Origin: DATFMH01 sp035267045
Lineage (GTDB): Bacteria; Bacteroidota; Rhodothermia; Balneolales; DATFMH01
Reading direction: 5' to 3'
Length of the DNA stretch: 17,680 nt
Assembly: GCA_035267045.1 (NCBI GenBank)
Contig: DATFMH010000202.1
Coordinates: forward strand, 1 to 17,680
Every line of letters starts with the position of its first letter. Position 1 is the stretch's first letter. This document shows positions 15,340 to 17,680 of the stretch, one piece after another. The translations under genes were made by a program, and so were the position numbers. Below the pieces are notes generated by a model that was given only the letters and a program-made list of their open reading frames with translations, had not been told where the DNA came from and made no database searches.

Positions 15340-16812
15340 ATGACGTTTCGCTATAAAAGTTTATTATTAATCACTTCGGTTCTGTTTGTGACTGTAAGCT
15401 TAGGGTGCAGCAACAAACCGACATCGGTTAATGGCCCGATAGATCCTCCCCCGGCCAAGGATACCACATCTACACAACCCGTGGATACGGATGTGAACCT
15501 ATGGCTTACAAAAGCCGATAAAAGCGTGCTGTTTGAAAAGCAAAACGTTAGCCTGAAATTTTCATCAAAATCGAAAAATGTACTGACAATTTATGTGGAC
15601 ACAACTCAACAATATCAGTCGATCGATGGTTTTGGTTTTGCGCTGACAGGTGGAAGTGCCAAGCTGATTTACAGGTTACCTTCGGATAAGAGAAGCACGT
15701 TGCTGCATAATCTGTTTTCAACCGACAGCACATCAATTGGAGTCAGTTACCTGAGACTTAGTATCGGTTCATCCGATTTAAATCAAAATGTTTTTTCATA
15801 TGATGATATTCCGCAAGGTCAGACAGATACAACACTAAAACAGTTTGATTTGGGTCCTGATTTGTACAATGTCGTTCCACTTTTAAAAGAGATTGTAGCA
15901 ATCAATCCAAACATCCAGACAATTGCAACACCCTGGTCGGCGCCGGTATGGATGAAAACGAATGACAGTTCCGTTGGCGGCAGTTTAAATCCTCAATATT
16001 ATAAGGTGTACGCTCAATATTTTGTGAATTACGTTCAGGCAATGGAGGCTAATGGCATTCCTATAACAGCGGTCACACCACAGAACGAGCCCTTATATGG
16101 TGGTAATAATCCGAGTATGTTAATGTCGGCTGGTGAGGAAGCCAATTTTGTTAAAAACTATCTGGGACCGGCTTTTAAAGATGCAGGACTAAAGACGAAA
16201 ATTGTCGTTTATGATCATAACTGTGACCGTCCCGATTATCCGCTATCAATTCTTGCCGATTCAGAGGCTAATAAGTATGTAGATGGATCAGCATTTCATC
16301 TTTACGGTGGGGAGATTAGCGCCTTGTCACAGGTTCATAATTCCTATCCGGATAAAAATGTATACTTTACCGAACAATGGACAGGTGGGCCTGGTAACTT
16401 TAGTGAAGATTTGAACTGGCATGTGAAAAATCTGATTATCGGTGCCACACGTAACTGGAGTAAAAATGTGCTGGAATGGAACCTGGCTTCCGATCCCAAT
16501 TATGATCCGCATACTCCAGGCGGTTGTTCTACCTGTATGGGAGCTTTAACAATAGGAACCACTATAACCCGGAATGTTTCATATTATATTATAGCTTCGG
16601 CTGCCAAATTTGTAAGACCCGGTTCGGTAAGAATAGGTAGTAATAATATGACAAATCTGCAAAATGTGGCATTTAAAACACCTGATGGCAAAAAGGTTTT
16701 AATTGTTTTAAATGACAGTAATAGCCGGCAGTCATTTGATATTAATTTTTCAGGCAGGATTGTGTCAACTGCCTTGTCCGGTGGCGCCGTAGGTAGCTAT
16801 GTATGGAAATGA
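15340..16812 (+). CDS. GH30 family beta-glucanase lipoprotein
   Basis: 490 residues, complete. The lipobox SLGC gives Cys23, followed by a Pro/Thr/Asp-rich linker to about residue 52. The GH30 barrel begins around 90 with QSIDGFGFALTGGSA and contains YLRLSIGSSDL, TPWSAPVWMK (197-206), the acid/base Glu250 in TPQNEP, and the nucleophile Glu345 in VYFTEQW. The Cys-containing GGCSTCMGALTI (394-405) and a C-terminal beta-sandwich ending GSYVWK complete the family fold. In loci with GH16 and GH3, GH30 members are commonly endo- or exo-beta-1,6-glucanases, so debranching or cutting beta-1,6-glucan is the likely role; glucosylceramidase-type annotation is the usual automatic name. I did not settle the subfamily. 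It is 64 bases after GH16 in the same operon. It differs clearly from the next GH30, with LTGGSAKLI in place of ITDAAAETF. Confidence 0.93.
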   Translation: MTFRYKSLLLITSVLFVTVSLGCSNKPTSVNGPIDPPPAKDTTSTQPVDTDVNLWLTKADKSVLFEKQNVSLKFSSKSKNVLTIYVDTTQQYQSIDGFGFALTGGSAKLIYRLPSDKRSTLLHNLFSTDSTSIGVSYLRLSIGSSDLNQNVFSYDDIPQGQTDTTLKQFDLGPDLYNVVPLLKEIVAINPNIQTIATPWSAPVWMKTNDSSVGGSLNPQYYKVYAQYFVNYVQAMEANGIPITAVTPQNEPLYGGNNPSMLMSAGEEANFVKNYLGPAFKDAGLKTKIVVYDHNCDRPDYPLSILADSEANKYVDGSAFHLYGGEISALSQVHNSYPDKNVYFTEQWTGGPGNFSEDLNWHVKNLIIGATRNWSKNVLEWNLASDPNYDPHTPGGCSTCMGALTIGTTITRNVSYYIIASAAKFVRPGSVRIGSNNMTNLQNVAFKTPDGKKVLIVLNDSNSRQSFDINFSGRIVSTALSGGAVGSYVWK

Positions 16813-16890
16813 TAGTTTACAAATGAGATCATCCGGCCATATAATCATTTTATAAAAATTGAAATAATTTTAATTGTTAATTCCTTCGAC

Positions 16891-17680
16891 ATGAAAAAAA
16901 TATCTTTGGTTTTACTCCTGTTTTTGACGTTTTGTACCTCAAAAAAACAACAAAAGAGTACAGATGTTACGAGTGATATTTCTGTAAATAACCGACCTGT
17001 AACCGTATATACAACAGCGGAAAATACAAACTACCGGTTATCTGTTACTGATACGTTACATTTTCAGGATTTTGGCCAACCATTAGAGACACAAGCATGT
17101 ATATTTGTCGATCCCTCGCACACTTTCCAGACATTCGTTGGCATTGGCGGAGCCATAACAGATGCGGCGGCGGAAACATTTTATAAGTTACCGAAGGATA
17201 AACAACAGGAAATATTAAAAGCATATTATGATCCACAAGATGGAATTGGTTACACACTGGCAAGAACAAATATTAATAGTTGTGATTTCTCCAGTGAGAG
17301 TTACACCTACGTAGCAAAAAATGATACCTCGTTAAAAACCTTCAGTATAAAGCATGATGAGAAATACCGGATTCCGCTAATAAAAGCAGCTGCAAAGGAA
17401 GCAGGTGGAAAACTGACTATATTCGCAAGCCCATGGAGTCCGCCAGCATGGATGAAGGATAATGATGATATGCTGCATGGCGGACATCTGAAACCGGAAT
17501 TTTACCAAACCTGGGCTGATTATTTTGTGAAATTTATCAAAGCATACCGGAAACAGGATGTGGATATTTGGGGGGTCACTGTACAAAATGAACCGATGGC
17601 CAAACAAATATGGGAATCATGTATCTATACAGCAGATCAGGAACGGGATTTTGTTAAAAATGCTTTGGGTCCGGCTTTTC
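16891..17680 (+). CDS. Second GH30 family glycosidase, partial (cut by right edge)
   Basis: An open frame from ATG 16891 to the window end, 263 full codons without a stop. It starts MKKISLVLLLFLTFCTSKK; Cys15 may be lipidated, although Phe at -1 is an unusual lipobox residue. The catalytic domain shows FQTFVGIGGAITDAAAETF (about 78-96), YTLARTNINSCDFS, SPWSPPAWMK and VQNEP with acid/base Glu234. The nucleophile and the C-terminal sandwich lie beyond the edge. GGAITDAAA is closer to the classical GH30 subfamily 1/3 pattern than the preceding gene, so the two probably have different specificities (for example beta-1,6-glucanase versus exo-beta-1,6-glucosidase). It lies 78 bases after the first GH30, same strand, so it is probably the sixth gene of the operon. 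Further enzyme genes may continue to the right. Confidence 0.92.
   Translation, partial: MKKISLVLLLFLTFCTSKKQQKSTDVTSDISVNNRPVTVYTTAENTNYRLSVTDTLHFQDFGQPLETQACIFVDPSHTFQTFVGIGGAITDAAAETFYKLPKDKQQEILKAYYDPQDGIGYTLARTNINSCDFSSESYTYVAKNDTSLKTFSIKHDEKYRIPLIKAAAKEAGGKLTIFASPWSPPAWMKDNDDMLHGGHLKPEFYQTWADYFVKFIKAYRKQDVDIWGVTVQNEPMAKQIWESCIYTADQERDFVKNALGPAF

Noticed and set aside
1..17680. CRISPR array, tRNA, insertion sequence or defence system
   Set aside because: Looked for regular spaced repeats, cloverleaf-like cores, transposase motifs and known defence domains; none seen.

Overview
The window looks like Bacteroidota DNA (phylum only; a Chitinophagales, Sphingobacteriales or Bacteroidales relative cannot be told apart here). 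The reasons are a SusC/SusD pair, many lipoproteins with Cys lipoboxes, AT-rich intergenic DNA, mostly weak Shine-Dalgarno sequences and TAnnTTTG-type promoter boxes. Most of it (about 1.3 to 17.7 kb) is one polysaccharide utilisation locus (PUL). I saw no tRNA, rRNA, CRISPR array, transposase or phage gene.

Left flank (1-1340, minus strand): the N-terminal part of a probable radical SAM protein running off the left edge, a 299-base gap with weak inverted repeats, and a small integral-membrane diacylglycerol/undecaprenol kinase. These look like housekeeping flank.

Regulator and first enzymes (1341-7736): a LacI-family regulator and a GH3 BglX-type beta-glucosidase lipoprotein lie on the minus strand. 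A GH92 alpha-mannosidase is divergent from GH3 on the plus strand. Strong intrinsic terminators follow GH3 and GH92, so these are separate transcription units from the operon to the right.

Regulatory leader (7737-8403): about 670 bases of AT-rich, apparently non-coding DNA before SusC. It holds a 14-bp perfect palindrome, two TATATTTG promoter boxes, a 12-bp core direct repeat, a LacI-type operator-like site (TGGAAGCGCTTCGG) and a G7-containing hairpin.

Main operon (8404-17680+, plus strand): SusC transporter, SusD glycan-binding lipoprotein, a PKD-domain surface lipoprotein (probable glycan-binding protein), a Calx-beta + GH16 endo-beta-glucanase lipoprotein, a GH30 lipoprotein and a second, different GH30 cut by the right edge. 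A stable stem-loop sits between the PKD gene and the GH16 gene.

How the genes fit together (inference): GH16 would cut beta-1,3-glucan at the cell surface, the GH30 enzymes would remove or cut beta-1,6-linked glucose, SusC/SusD and the PKD protein would capture and import the oligosaccharides, and GH3 would release glucose. This set matches laminarin-like or fungal beta-1,3/1,6-glucan. The neighbouring GH92 alpha-mannosidase, if it belongs to the same regulon, points to fungal or yeast cell wall (glucan plus mannan) rather than algal laminarin. The architecture is of a known general type. The less usual parts are the LacI-type control with a rich cis-regulatory leader and the GH92 addition.
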